Origin: CAWAMR01 sp963783095
GTDB lineage: Bacteria > Planctomycetota > Planctomycetia > Gemmatales > Gemmataceae
Direction: 5' to 3'
Length of the DNA: 64,000 nt
Assembly (NCBI GenBank): GCA_963783095.1
Contig: CAWAMR010000014.1
Coordinates: 1 to 64,000 of the forward strand
The stretch's first letter is position 1; the number at the start of each line of letters is the position of its first letter. A program made the position numbers and the translations under genes. Below are positions 1 to 9,093 of the stretch, one piece after another. Below the pieces are notes generated by a model. That model was given only the letters and a program-made list of their open reading frames with translations, made no database searches and was not told where the DNA came from.

Positions 1-382
1 AAATAGAAAACACTCCCGGAATCTTGGGCCTAACCTGCTCGGCACCCTGCACATCAATCACCAGAATGACACCGATCCCTTGTGCGAGATAAGGCTTGAC
101 CTTGCCCCGAGGCGTCCCGTAATGATGGTCGCCGTGGACGAATGCATGTTCCAAAAACCGATCCGCGGCAATTTCGCTTTCGAACCGTTCGCGTGTCCAG
201 AAATGGTAAATGCTTTCCATCCGTTTCGCCTGCGTGCGTGCGGGTCGAGTGGTTGCCGAACAAGACACTCGAAGCGGCTTGCTGGTTATTCGAAGCAACT
301 CGCCCACCAAGGTCGATTTTCCGCAGCCACTCGGCCCGGAAACGATGATAAAAGAGGAGCGGTCATCTGTGGGAAGATCCAT
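1..382 (-). CDS. gmk: Guanylate kinase (partial, 3' end outside window)
   Basis: Guanylate kinase phosphorylates GMP to GDP with ATP in the cytoplasm. Read on minus from the ATG at 382, the protein has the P-loop SGPSGCGKST near residue 16, then VSCSATTRPAR, FLEHAFVHG, YGTPRGKV and VILVIDVQGAEQ, all standard Gmk blocks. The gene leaves the window after about 125 residues. Between TTRPAR and YHF two nearby indels put the expected GETDGK block in another frame and then restore the frame, so about 12 residues are garbled. Its start lies 7 bases after the stop of the VOC gene, so the two are co-transcribed. The yicC-gmk neighbourhood is common in bacteria and supports the call. Confidence 0.9.
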   Translation of the reverse strand, partial: MDLPTDDRSSFIIVSGPSGCGKSTLVGELLRITSKPLRVSCSATTRPARTQAKRMESIYHFWTRERFESEIAADRFLEHAFVHGDHHYGTPRGKVKPYLAQGIGVILVIDVQGAEQVRPKIPGVFSI

Positions 383-388
383 ATGGGG

Positions 389-754
389 TCACATGGAATG
401 CAATGCCACGCGATTGCCTTCACTGTCTCGTATGACCTGCTTTTTGGCCATAGGGTCCAATGGCGTGTTTGGGCTGCAGGATCTGGCGATTCTGCCATTT
501 GGTTCGACCTGAGCAATCGCATCATCGAGCCGGCCTTGCACATTCAAATAAATCACCGGGCCATGTTCCGCAGGCACTTCGCCCGGCTATTCAAACAGAC
601 AGCCGGACATGCTGTTCTCGGAATGTGCGAAAACTCCCAATTTCATTTCCGGCATGGGCTGTTCGATCTTTACTTTCAGCACGCGCGAATAAAAGGTGAT
701 GGCTTGTTCCAGATTCAACACCGGAATATCGCACCAAACAACAAGGTTTGCCAT
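389..754 (-). CDS. VOC (glyoxalase/bleomycin-resistance fold) protein, frameshifted
   Basis: A small vicinal-oxygen-chelate protein of about 121 residues. The first half (MANLVVWCDIPV, then AITFYSRVLKV) matches the opening beta-alpha unit of glyoxalase-like proteins. The second half (GPVIYLNVQGRLDDAI, then DSEGNRVALHS) matches the closing strand with the usual D-x-x-G-N motif. The halves are in different frames, with the break near 580-600. The start at 754 was preferred over one at 784 because homologues begin at MANLV. It sits between yicC and gmk, which are usually direct neighbours. Substrate unknown; metal ligands cannot be assigned with confidence. Confidence 0.75.
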
Positions 755-862
755 GATCCATCTCTCTTGAGAAAACCGAATCATTCACACGAGCAGCTGA
801 ACTCGCCAGAGTTCGGGAAGCGAAAACCCGAATTCCGGCGAAGTCGGTTTACTACGACATTC

Positions 863-1746
863 CTATTCTACGTTTTGGACCATTTCGCGGATTTTTTCGA
901 TAATCGCCTTGATCTCGACAACATGCCGTGAAATTGCGTGATGTTGCCTGCTTCGAACCAATCGTGTTCGTTTCCCGGTTCATTTCCTGAGTCAAAAACT
1001 CCAGTTTTCGCCCCGGCCCATCGTCTTCCTTCCGGACCACCTCTTCAAACTGTTCAAGGCGACTGCCCAAACGCATGACTTCCTCGGCAACGTCGCTGCG
1101 ATCGGCGAACAGAGCGACTTCGCGGAGAAGGTTGTCTTCGGTGATCGTGACGTTATATTCGGAGAGCATGCTTCGCCATCCGATCCTTGAGCCTGGCTTG
1201 AAATGAACTCGTCGCAGCCGGCATACAATCCCGAATGCGTTTCAGTTGATCGGCAATCGCCCGGCGCTGGGCAAGCAGATCTTCGGCCATCGCTCGACCT
1301 TCTTCCCGGCGCATCCGATCGAGGTTCTTCAACGCTTGCTCAAGCGTCAGCTCGGCGGTTCGCCATTCCGCATCATCGGGCCGGCCCATTCGGCCGGCGT
1401 CGGACGCAACACCCGGCAAGGCCAGCACCTGGCTCAGAATGGCTGGAGCACTCTCGGGGGTAGCCGGCAGATTGACAAATGTGATGCACCTGGGTGATGT
1501 AGCTCGCCAAGACCTTGGCGTGGACCACTCCCTCGTGGGAACCCATCGTGCGGTCTGCCCGAATGTGGATGAGAATGGTGCCGCGACGAATGAACTTGCG
1601 AACCACCTTTTCCAGTTCCGGCTCCAACATCGGGTACGGTTCGGAACCGCGAACGGTAATCTTCAGATGTCGATTGTTGACCGTGGGACCCCAACTGTCA
1701 GAGTCAGACCTTCGCTCTGAGAGGACGCTTCACCGAAACCGGTCAT
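863..1746 (-). CDS. yicC: YicC/YloC family endoribonuclease, frameshifted
   Basis: YicC-family proteins are endoribonucleases linked to small-RNA decay. The ATG at 1746 opens with MTGFGEAS, the invariant family start. A shift near 1690 leads into LKITVRGSEPYPMLEPELEK and RRGTILIHIRADR. The C-terminal domain contains GRKLEFLTQEMNRETNTIGSK, the best family signature, and after a last shift ends ISRHVVEIKAIIEKIREMVQ. At least three or four indels separate these parts, but end to end the length is about 294 residues, normal for the family. It lies downstream of secG and about 110 bases upstream of the VOC gene. Confidence 0.88.
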
Positions 1747-1854
1747 ACTCAAAAGCACAACCACCCCTTGGAACCCTGAAGGCAAAATCTCAAGACAACC
1801 ACGTCCCCGACGTTCATGGGAGCATGGTATGGTCTGAATCGCTCCGTATCGGGG

Positions 1855-2191
1855 TTAGCTGGATGATTTCGTTGGATTGATCGAATGCCCGGCACTGGTA
1901 TCACCCTTGATGACCTTCACCTGGATCATGATGAGCAACACCCAGATGGCAGCGATGGTGATGGTTATGCGAGTAAACGCATCGCCGGCCTTGGAACCAA
2001 AGGGGCTGGAGGACCGCTCCCCCAAAAGCACCGGCCAATCCGCCACCTTTACCGCGCTGAATCAGAACGACCAGCATCAGAAACAGGCCGAGGCCGATGA
2101 TAATCAAGTTCAGGGCATGTGCCCAGAAAGATACGCCCAGAATAACCACGCCCTGTCCTCGCGGTGTGGAAGGATCGGTTCGATGCACCAA
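1855..2191 (-). CDS. secG: Preprotein translocase subunit SecG, frameshifted
   Basis: SecG is the small inner-membrane subunit of the SecYEG export channel. The first part has a hydrophobic helix (ALNLIIIGLGLFLMLVVLIQ) followed by RGKGGGLAGAFGG, the classic SecG loop. After a one-base shift near 2025 the sequence continues SPFGSKAGDAFTRITITIAA with a second helix ending IQVKVIKGD. Total about 110 residues, normal for SecG. The start is uncertain: an ATG at 2191 adds about 15 residues before the conserved region, and a nearer GTG is possible. It is 46 bases downstream of tpiA, a pairing seen in many bacteria. Confidence 0.85.
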
Positions 2192-2237
2192 TGGAAAAGA
2201 GAATTATAGTGAAAAACCGTCGGGCGCGCCAGTAAGC

Positions 2238-2986
2238 TTAACGAGCAGCGTTCACGATCGCTAAAAAAGAATCCGCTTTCAAACTCGCTCCACCCACAAT
2301 GCGCCGTCCACATCGGGCTGCTTGAGGATGACCGCGGCATTCTCCGGTTTCACACTTCCGCCATACTGTATTGGAAGGGCTTTGGCCTTCCTCGCCAAAT
2401 TGTTTGGCGAATTGTCGTCGAATGAAGGCATGCGCCTGCTGAGCTTGTTCCGGTGTCGCGTCTTGCCGGTACCGATTGCCCAGACCGGTTCGTACGCGAT
2501 CACCAACTGTGGCAGCTTCTCACCGGACAACCCCGCCAACCCTGCAACAAGCTGCGATTCGAGTACCACCTCGGTTTGATGCGCTTTGCGCTCGGCCAGA
2601 GTTTCACCGATGCAAAAGATGACCGACAAGCCCGCTTCGAGAGCGGCTTTCGCCTTGCGATTCAGAAAATCATCGGTTTCGCCAAGCCCATGCCGGCGTT
2701 CGCTGTGCCCGACCAGTGTGTACCGGCAGCCTGCCTCTTTCAACATTATGGGAGCAACTTCTCCCGTGAATGCGCCCTCCGCTGCGTAATGGACGTTCTG
2801 CGCTCCCAGAGCCACATCGGTGCCCTTGAGAACTTCGGCAACAGCAATCAGCCAGGGATAGGGCGGGAATACCGCAACCGTAACATCCGGATTGGGAACA
2901 CCTTTCGCGACGGAAGATGCAAGTTCCCTGGCTCCGTTGAGGGAGGTATACATTTTCCAGTTACCCGCGATGAATTTCTTTCGCAT
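2238..2986 (-). CDS. tpiA: Triosephosphate isomerase, frameshifted
   Basis: Interconverts dihydroxyacetone phosphate and glyceraldehyde 3-phosphate in glycolysis. The protein begins MRKKFIAGNWKM (catalytic Asn and Lys), has VGHSERR with the catalytic His, AYEPVWAIGTGKT with the catalytic Glu, and the phosphate-binding IQYGGSVKP. Between GTGKT and IQYGGSV about 25 residues are garbled by compensating indels. A further one-base shift near the end replaces the expected LVGGASLK; read through, the stop is at 2238 and the length about 249 residues, standard for the enzyme. It lies 18 bases downstream of aroF on the same strand, so it is probably in the same operon. Confidence 0.95.
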
Positions 2987-3004
2987 TGCGCAACCTTCGT
3001 GAAG

Positions 3005-4020
3005 TTAATCGATGATTCGGTCCATTGCTTTGGCAAGTCGTCGAACGTCCTGCATCAGTTTCACGTATTGGGCGGGCAACAATGCTTGAGGCCCATCGGA
3101 GAGAGCCTTTTCAGGGCAATCGTGTACCTCCACGTGAACGCCATCAGCTCCCGCTGCCACAGAGGCACAGGACATCGAGGGTATCAGATCCGGCCGACCT
3201 GTGGCATGATGGGATCGACGATTATGGGCAGATGACTTTGTCCCTTGACGTTCGGCACCGCGCTCATGTCGAGCATATTCCGCGTCGAATCTTCGAAGGA
3301 ACGAACCCCCCGTTCACAAAGTACCACGTTCGGATTGCCGGCCGAGAGAATGTATTCTGCCGACATCAGCAAATCCTTGACCGTCGCACTCATCCCCCGC
3401 TTCAGCAGAACCGGTTTGGAGGTTTGGCCGACTTCCTTGAGCAAGTCAAAGTTCTGCATATTGCGGGCACCGACTTGAAACATATCGGTAAACTTCTCGA
3501 TCAAAGGAACCTGTCGCACATCCATGACTTCCGTCACCACGGGCATTGCATGCTTGTCGCCCACGTCCCTCAAGATTTTGAGACCCTTCTCGCCGTGACC
3601 TTGAAAGCTGTAGGGACTCGTCCGCGGCTTGAAAGCACCGCCTCGGAGGATGTTGGCACCGGCTGTCTTGACATGGCCGGCGATGGCATCAAGACCCTCA
3701 AAACTCTCGACCGCACAAGGCCCGGCAATCATGGCCAGATGTCCACCGCCGACTTTTACCTTGCCAACCATAATCACAGTATCTTCGCGGTGGAACTCCC
3801 GGCTCGCCAACTTAAAAGGCTTCAAAATGTGCAGAACCTGTTCGACACCTGGGATCGCTTCCAGGGCTTCGGAGCTCGGCTTCCGCTCATCCCCGATGAC
3901 ACCGACGATGGTGCGTTGTTCGCCTCGACTAATGTGCGACTTGAAGCCAAGTTCGGCGATGCGCTCGATAATATGATCGATTTGCGCCGAAGTGGCATCG
4001 GGTCGAAGTACGAGAATCAT
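3005..4020 (-). CDS. aroF: 3-deoxy-7-phosphoheptulonate synthase (DAHP synthase, type I-beta)
   Basis: Condenses phosphoenolpyruvate and erythrose 4-phosphate, the first step of the shikimate pathway. Residues 1-70 form a ferredoxin-like regulatory domain, typical of the Thermotoga-like DAHP synthases that are feedback-controlled. The barrel follows with AGPCAVES, LRGGAFKPRTSPYSFQG, PVLLKRGM and LCERGVR, all family signatures. A shift near 3205 breaks the IIVDPSHATG block; the other frame continues it and ends KLMQDVRRLAKAMDRIID, giving about 338 residues. It is about 200 bases downstream of pheA, so entry into and exit from the aromatic pathway are encoded together. Confidence 0.93.
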
Positions 4021-4219
4021 GGCATATTCCTTGCTTTGGGAGAGGAATACAATTCGCTTTCTATTTCAATAGCGAAGGAATGCTTCCGAAGGCGACATCA
4101 ATATAGATTTAGAGAAAGAAGAGATGAACTGCAATCCAACCGAACCTTCTCTTCGCCCGCGCTTCAGGTGTCGATTAGCTTTGGACCTTGTTGCAGAAGA
4201 GCGACGAGCGAGGGTTCTC

Positions 4220-5356
4220 TTAACCTACCCCCATCGCGATAGGGAACGATCCCAAGACGGTTACTTTTTCGCATAGGTCCGTCAGATTTTGGAGTGTCCG
4301 CTTCACCTTCGGCTCATCCATGTGTCCCTCAAAATCGACGAAGAAAACATATTCACCCTTCGCCAGGGGCGTGGGAAACGATTCGATCCAGGTTAGATTC
4401 ACTTTGTTCTGTTTGAAGGGGGCGAGCGTATCGTACAACGCACCGGCACCGTTTGGAATCTCGAACATGATCGCCGTTTTGTCTCGACCGGTCTTGGCGC
4501 TGTCGTGGGAGCCGATCACTGCAAATCGCGTTTCGTTGTGGGGTGAATCTTCGATATTCTCGAAGAGCATGCGCAAGCCAAAGCGCACCGCCGCCTCCCG
4601 GCTCGCTACCGCTGCAGCTCCCGGTTCGCGCTGGACCAACTGGGCGGCGGCCGCGGTGCTGCTTACTTCATGGAAAGTCGCCTGAGGTACATTCTTACTC
4701 AACCAGTTCCGACACTGCGAGAGAGCCTGGGCCTTGCTATAAACTCTCCGAATTTCCGTCTGCTCGCAGTTCGCCAGCAGATTATGATGAATCCTCAGAC
4801 GAACCTCGGAACAGATTTTGATGTGCGGCAAGCGAATGAACATATCCAGCGTGTCTGCAATCCGCCCATCGGTGGAATTTTCCAGAGGGACCACCCCATA
4901 ATCGACGTGACGACGATTGACTTCCTCGAAAATGGCGGAGATATTACCCACCGCGATCGGCTCAATGGCTTCACCAAAACGATGAAGAGCAGCGAGATGG
5001 CTAAAACTGTATTCGGGAGCGAGGAAAGCGACTTTCAAAACTCGCTGTAAAGCACGCGCTCCGCTGATAAGCTCTCGGAAAATGGCACGAATCGTTGCCT
5101 CGCCCATCGGCCCCTTGTTGGTGTCGAGGACGTTCTGGATAACTTCCTCTTCGCGTGCCGGGGAGAAGATGCTTTCGCCATTCTCCAGTTTGACCTTGCC
5201 GATCTGAGAAGCCAAACCGGCCCGCTTATTGATGAGTTCCAGGATTTGGAGATCGAGTTTATCGATCTGGACGCGAAAAGATTTGAGTTCCTTGCCCGAT
5301 ACCAAGCCGCGATCCTTGGGAGCGTCGTTGGAACCGGGGTCGGTCTTTCGGGTCAT
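4220..5356 (-). CDS. pheA: Bifunctional chorismate mutase / prephenate dehydratase (P-protein)
   Basis: Converts chorismate to prephenate and then phenylpyruvate for phenylalanine synthesis. The 378-residue frame is intact. Residues 22-108 are an AroQ-type chorismate mutase helix bundle (FRVQIDKLDLQILELINKRA). Residues about 108-290 are the dehydratase, with PLENSTDGRIADT and the catalytic NETRFAVIG segment. Residues about 295-375 are an ACT domain with GALYDTLAPF and ESFPTP, corresponding to the phenylalanine-binding GALV and ESRP motifs, so feedback inhibition is likely. It is the first gene of the minus-strand run ending in gmk. Confidence 0.95.
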   Translation of the reverse strand: MTRKTDPGSNDAPKDRGLVSGKELKSFRVQIDKLDLQILELINKRAGLASQIGKVKLENGESIFSPAREEEVIQNVLDTNKGPMGEATIRAIFRELISGARALQRVLKVAFLAPEYSFSHLAALHRFGEAIEPIAVGNISAIFEEVNRRHVDYGVVPLENSTDGRIADTLDMFIRLPHIKICSEVRLRIHHNLLANCEQTEIRRVYSKAQALSQCRNWLSKNVPQATFHEVSSTAAAAQLVQREPGAAAVASREAAVRFGLRMLFENIEDSPHNETRFAVIGSHDSAKTGRDKTAIMFEIPNGAGALYDTLAPFKQNKVNLTWIESFPTPLAKGEYVFFVDFEGHMDEPKVKRTLQNLTDLCEKVTVLGSFPIAMGVG

Positions 5357-5940
5357 GATAGCGTGGCTCGTATTTCGAGGTCACGGAGCAGGTTGATTTT
5401 TGGTAATGTATCGATACGTCAAGAGGGTGTCCACAAGTCTATACAACGAAATCGATCCCAACGATCTTGACGCAAACCTATACAAAACAATCAGTTCGAG
5501 CGAGATCCGTTCATGGAGTCGTCAATTCTCGATATTAAGTGTACCCGGCGCGAATCGTTTTGTGTCAATTTGGCAGAAACGACACAGTCAAGGTATTGCA
5601 GTCATTGGAATATAGTCGGGCGATCATGCCCCAAGTATTTGTGAACGAAGGAATTACGACAACTTGGCATCAAGAGTTTCTTGACGGCATGTAACTTGCT
5701 ATTTAACAGGAGTGCAAGTAACCGAAAGTTTAGGTTAGACGACGAAAATACATACAACATTCAGAAAATCCAACAAAGAGAGGTTGGGTACGGTTTTGTG
5801 GTGTGCTCCTCACGCAAAGAGCGGGGAGTGAACTGCGTTTCGCCGCAATGCTGTGCTTCTCACGGCGCGTGAGGATACACTCCCTTTTCGCCGCGTGTGA
5901 ATCGACCCGCTTCTCCCAAACACAAGGGGCAAAGCAGTTA
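5357..5940. promoter_or_regulatory. Divergent intergenic region between pheA and dnaK
   Basis: 584 bases with no convincing gene. It must hold promoters for pheA (leftward) and dnaK (rightward). Just before dnaK there is a small inverted repeat, CTCAC-N5-GTGAG, near 5859-5873. I looked for a CIRCE element (TTAGCACTC-N9-GAGTGCTAA) and did not see one, so HrcA control of dnaK is not supported by the sequence. Confidence 0.4.
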
Positions 5941-7900
5941 TGGCCAAAGAAAAAATCATCGGCATTGACCTCGGAACGACCAACTCGGTCGGTTGCCGTC
6001 ATGGAAGAAGGTGGTGAGGTCAAGGTCATTCCCAATCAGGAAGGCAATCGCCTGACGCCCAGCGTCGTGGCCTTTACCGACAAGGGCGATCGTTTGGTCG
6101 GCGACCCTGCCAAACGACAGGCGATCACCAATCCCAAGCGAACCATTTATTCGATCAAACGATTTATGGGTCGCCGACATAATGAAGTTGACAGCGGAAG
6201 AAAAGATCGTCCCTTACAAGGTGGTCGGGGCACGGGATGAACTGGTGAAAGTGGACATCGATGGCAAGCCTTTCTCCCCGCCCGAAATCTCGGCGATGAT
6301 CTTGCGAAAGCTCAAGGAGTCTGCCGAAGCCTACCTGGGACATACGTTTCGCAAAGCCGTCATCACGGTGCCGGCCTATTTCAACGATGCACAGCGGCAA
6401 GCGACGATTGACGCAGCGTCATCGCCGGCTTCGATACCGAATGGGAGATCGAAGACCCGATCACCAAGAAATCGACCAAGCAGCGGATGCGTATCATCAA
6501 TGAACCGACCGCGGCTTCGCTGGCCTATGCTTTCGACAAGAAGAAGAATCAGACCATTGCCGTCTTCGATTTGGGCGGCGGTACGTTCGACGTTTCGATT
6601 CTGACCGTGGACGATGAAGGAACCTTCCAGGTCAAGTCGACGAACGGCGATACGCATCTGGGCGGCGATGACTTCGATGAAGTCCTGATCGACTGGCTCG
6701 CCGACCAGTTTCAAGAAAGACAACGGCATCGACCTCCGAAAAGATCCGATGGCGATGCAGCGCCTCAAAGAAGCGGCAGAACGCGCCAAGAAAGATCTGT
6801 CGCAAGCAGGCCAACACCGACATCAACCTGCCCTTCATCACGGCGGATGCCACGGCGGACCGAAGCACATCATGCTGTCGCTGTCGCGCTCGAAATTCGA
6901 GCAGATGGTCGAGCATCTCGTGGATCGCTGCCGCAAGCCGGTGCTGGCAGGCCTTGAAAGACGCCAACAAACAACCTGCGCAGATCGACGAAGTCGTGAT
7001 GGTGGGCGGCATGACCCGCATGCCGAGAATCCAACAACTGGTGAAGGACATCTTCGGCAAGGAGGGGCATCGGGGTGTAAACCCGGACGAAGTGGTAGCG
7101 GTCGGCGCTGCGATCCAGGGTGCCCAGTTGTTGTTGGGAAGTCAGTCGCAGATTCTGCTTCTCGACGTTACCCCGCTCTCGCTGGGTATCGAGACGATGG
7201 GTGGAGTCATGTCGGTATTGATCCCGCGCAACACGACAATTCCGAAGAAGGCGAGCCAGGTATACACAACGGCAGCAGACAACCAGCCGGGTGTAGAGAT
7301 TCAGGTCTTCCAGGGCGAACGGCCCGATGGCACAGGACAACAAGAAGCATCGGCGAGTTTCATCTGGACGGCCTTCCGCCTGCTCCGCGCGGCACTCCGC
7401 AGATCGAAGTGACTTTCGATATCGACGCCAACGGCGTGCTCAACATCGTTGCCAAGGATCAAGGATCGAACAAGGAGCAGAAGATCCGCATCGAGAACTC
7501 AGCGGCATGAGTTCGGACGAGATCGAGAAGATGAAGCGCGGACGCCGAAACGCACGCCGACGAGGACAAGCGCAAGCGGGAACTGGCCGAAGCACGAGTC
7601 GATGGCGAAGGACTGATCCACCAGATCGAGAAGACCTTGAAGGACCTGGGCGACAAGGTCACGGAAAACGACAAGGCCCCGATCAACGCCGCGATCACGA
7701 AGGTAAAGGATGCAACAGCTGGGACGAACGTGGCAGCGATCCGAACCGCGATCACCGAGTTGGAACAGGCATCACAAGCCATGGCCCAACACCTTCAAGG
7801 TCAAGGCGGCCACCCTGGTGGCCAAAGCCCGCCTCCCGGTGGTGCCGGTCCCAAGGGCGGCGGCGACGACGTGATGGACGCCGAGTTCGAAGTGAAGTAG
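5941..7900 (+). CDS. dnaK: Chaperone DnaK (Hsp70), heavily frameshifted
   Basis: ATP-dependent Hsp70 chaperone, normally essential or near-essential. The start at 5941 gives MAKEKIIGIDLGTTNSV. Further blocks in order are VIPNQEGNRLTPSVVAFT, KAVITVPAYFNDAQRQAT, RIINEPTAASLAYAF, FDLGGGTFDVSIL, VVMVGGMTRMPRIQQLV, NPDEVVAVGAAIQG and GEFHLDGLPPAPRGTPQIEV. The C-terminus is a Gly/Pro-rich tail ending DDVMDAEFEVK. At least eight or nine indels interrupt the frame, yet every block is near consensus and the total length (about 650 codons) is right, so this is more likely sequence error than a pseudogene. An insert of about 20 residues (FDTEWEIEDPI to KQRM) precedes RIINEPTAA. A hairpin terminator follows. 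Confidence 0.92.
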
Positions 7901-7915
7901 TAATAGGTTGCTCGT

Positions 7916-7952
7916 CGTGGCACAAGCAAAATGCTTGTGCCACGTCTTTTTT
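7916..7952 (+). terminator. Intrinsic terminator of dnaK (also a palindromic repeat)
   Basis: A perfect 13-bp stem (7916-7928 pairing with 7932-7944, GTGGCACAAGC type) with a 3-base loop is followed by a run of six T. It starts 16 bases after the dnaK stop. The GTGGCACAAGC palindrome may also be a dispersed repeat of this genome; the T-tract supports a terminator role here. Confidence 0.75.
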
Positions 7953-7979
7953 GGATAGTCTGGCAGTGGAGTTACGATC

Positions 7980-8240
7980 GTGGGAAAAGTTTTGGTCGCT
8001 GCCCGAGTGGAGAACATCGGCGACCTGATCGCTGTCGATCAGGGCCGACTTGCTGCTCCCGACGTGAGAGCGGTCGAGGTGTCCGATGCGCTGGTATGTA
8101 GCGTGCTGCCCAATTACGGGCCTCATCGGCAAGTAACTTCGCCAGAATATCAAATCAATAATCGTTGGATTGAGGCGAAGTTTCTTGGAATCGCATTAAC
8201 CAAAGAGCTTCGTCAGCGCATCAAATCGACAATCGTTTGA
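7980..8240 (+). pseudogene. Degraded clan AA (retropepsin-like) aspartic protease, tentative
   Basis: The 86-residue frame opens MGKVLVAARVENIGDL and continues VRAVEVSDALV, which resembles the start of small planctomycete clan AA aspartic-protease-like proteins. In those the next residues are the catalytic D-T-G-A/T motif. Here the sequence goes directly to CSVLPNYG, and a piece resembling the following LPKxGLIGK block is visible only out of frame. So the active-site loop appears deleted. No operon partner; it follows the dnaK terminator. It could also be an unrelated hypothetical gene. Confidence 0.4.
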
Positions 8241-8463
8241 CACCGTGTCAAGTTCTTTGGAAGCAACCGATGACGCGACCATCACCCCCAAACTTTTTCA
8301 GCGTATCGTTCTCCGTGACCTACTAAAGATCCATCTTCAGACCCACTTCTGATCCATTCTCAATTATAGTGTACATAAGAACAAAATCAAATGTCGCTCT
8401 GCCGATGAACAATCATTGTCATTCAGGAAGGAAGCTATTTTTCGAGCCAGCTGCGAAAATCGC

Positions 8464-9025
8464 TCAACGATCCAAGTCGGTCATTTCTGCACGCAACCGG
8501 GCCAACACTCGACCGTGCGAGGTAAACCGCGTTCGGTGTCACCCCGAACTTTCGAGCAATCTCAACACCAGGTTGGCCTTCAACGGTTAGGAGCCAAAAG
8601 ATTTGCCAGGTTTGCGGAGGAAAATCAGTTTTGACGATCTGCATGATGCGGTCGAGCAACACTCGACGATATTCCGCCTCGGTTGCCTCCACGACGCTAT
8701 CGGGCGACGCGAGTTCTTCGATCTGCTCAACCGTCAGCGGCAACTGCCGAGTTTGTTGCTTGCGCCAGGCGAGTGTATGCCGGTGGAAAACGGTCCAGAG
8801 CCAGGCGCGAAAACTGCGGGTCGGATCGTACCGAAACTCCGGCAATTTGCGAAGCAGAAGTGCAAAAGCTTCCTGGAGAAGATCTTCGGTATCGCCGGCT
8901 GGAACACCCAGCCGATTCGACCAGCGCGACAAGATCGGGGTGAAAAGTACGACGAATCGTTCCCAGTGTCGTTCATCTGGGCGACGGCAAAGCCTCTCCA
9001 GGAGCGAGACGGGAGTTTCGTGCAT
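8464..9025 (-). CDS. ECF-type RNA polymerase sigma factor (copy 1)
   Basis: A sigma-70 family ECF factor of about 187 residues. Region 2 is seen as ERFVVLFTPILSRW with GDTEDLLQEAFALL and FRAWLWTVFHRHT. Region 4 is WQIFWLLTVEGQPGVEIARK followed by GVTPNAVYLAR, the helix-turn-helix. Region 1 is minimal, as in ECF factors. A one-base shift near 8500 disturbs the last residues; the other frame ends RLRAEMTDLDR at 8464, as in copy 2 at 13144-13707. The two copies differ at 19 of 187 residues by my count. It lies 3' of the large kinase gene, with its own copy of a 39-base upstream segment. Confidence 0.85.
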
Positions 9026-9030
9026 ATCGG

Positions 9031-9069
9031 AAGAATATGCACTTCACTCCAATCGGGCTATTGCAGACA
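9031..9069 (-). repeat. 39-bp upstream segment shared by the two ECF sigma genes (copy 1)
   Basis: This stretch directly upstream of the first ECF gene matches 13713-13751, upstream of the second, at 37 of 39 bases. It probably includes the promoter or ribosome-binding region and shows that the duplication unit extended beyond the coding sequence. Confidence 0.7.
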
Positions 9070-9093
9070 GAGCCATTCGACGCGAATTGAGTG

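Noticed and set aside
80..931. Long plus-strand reading frame of 283 codons
   Set aside because: It lies antisense to gmk, the VOC gene and the end of yicC, whose minus-strand products match known families. Its translation resembles no protein.
3025..4242. 405-codon plus-strand frame
   Set aside because: Antisense to aroF, which has all DAHP synthase motifs on minus.
5700..5940. CIRCE heat-shock operator upstream of dnaK
   Set aside because: I searched for the TTAGCACTC/GAGTGCTAA pair and found only isolated GAGTGC-like hexamers without the matching arm.
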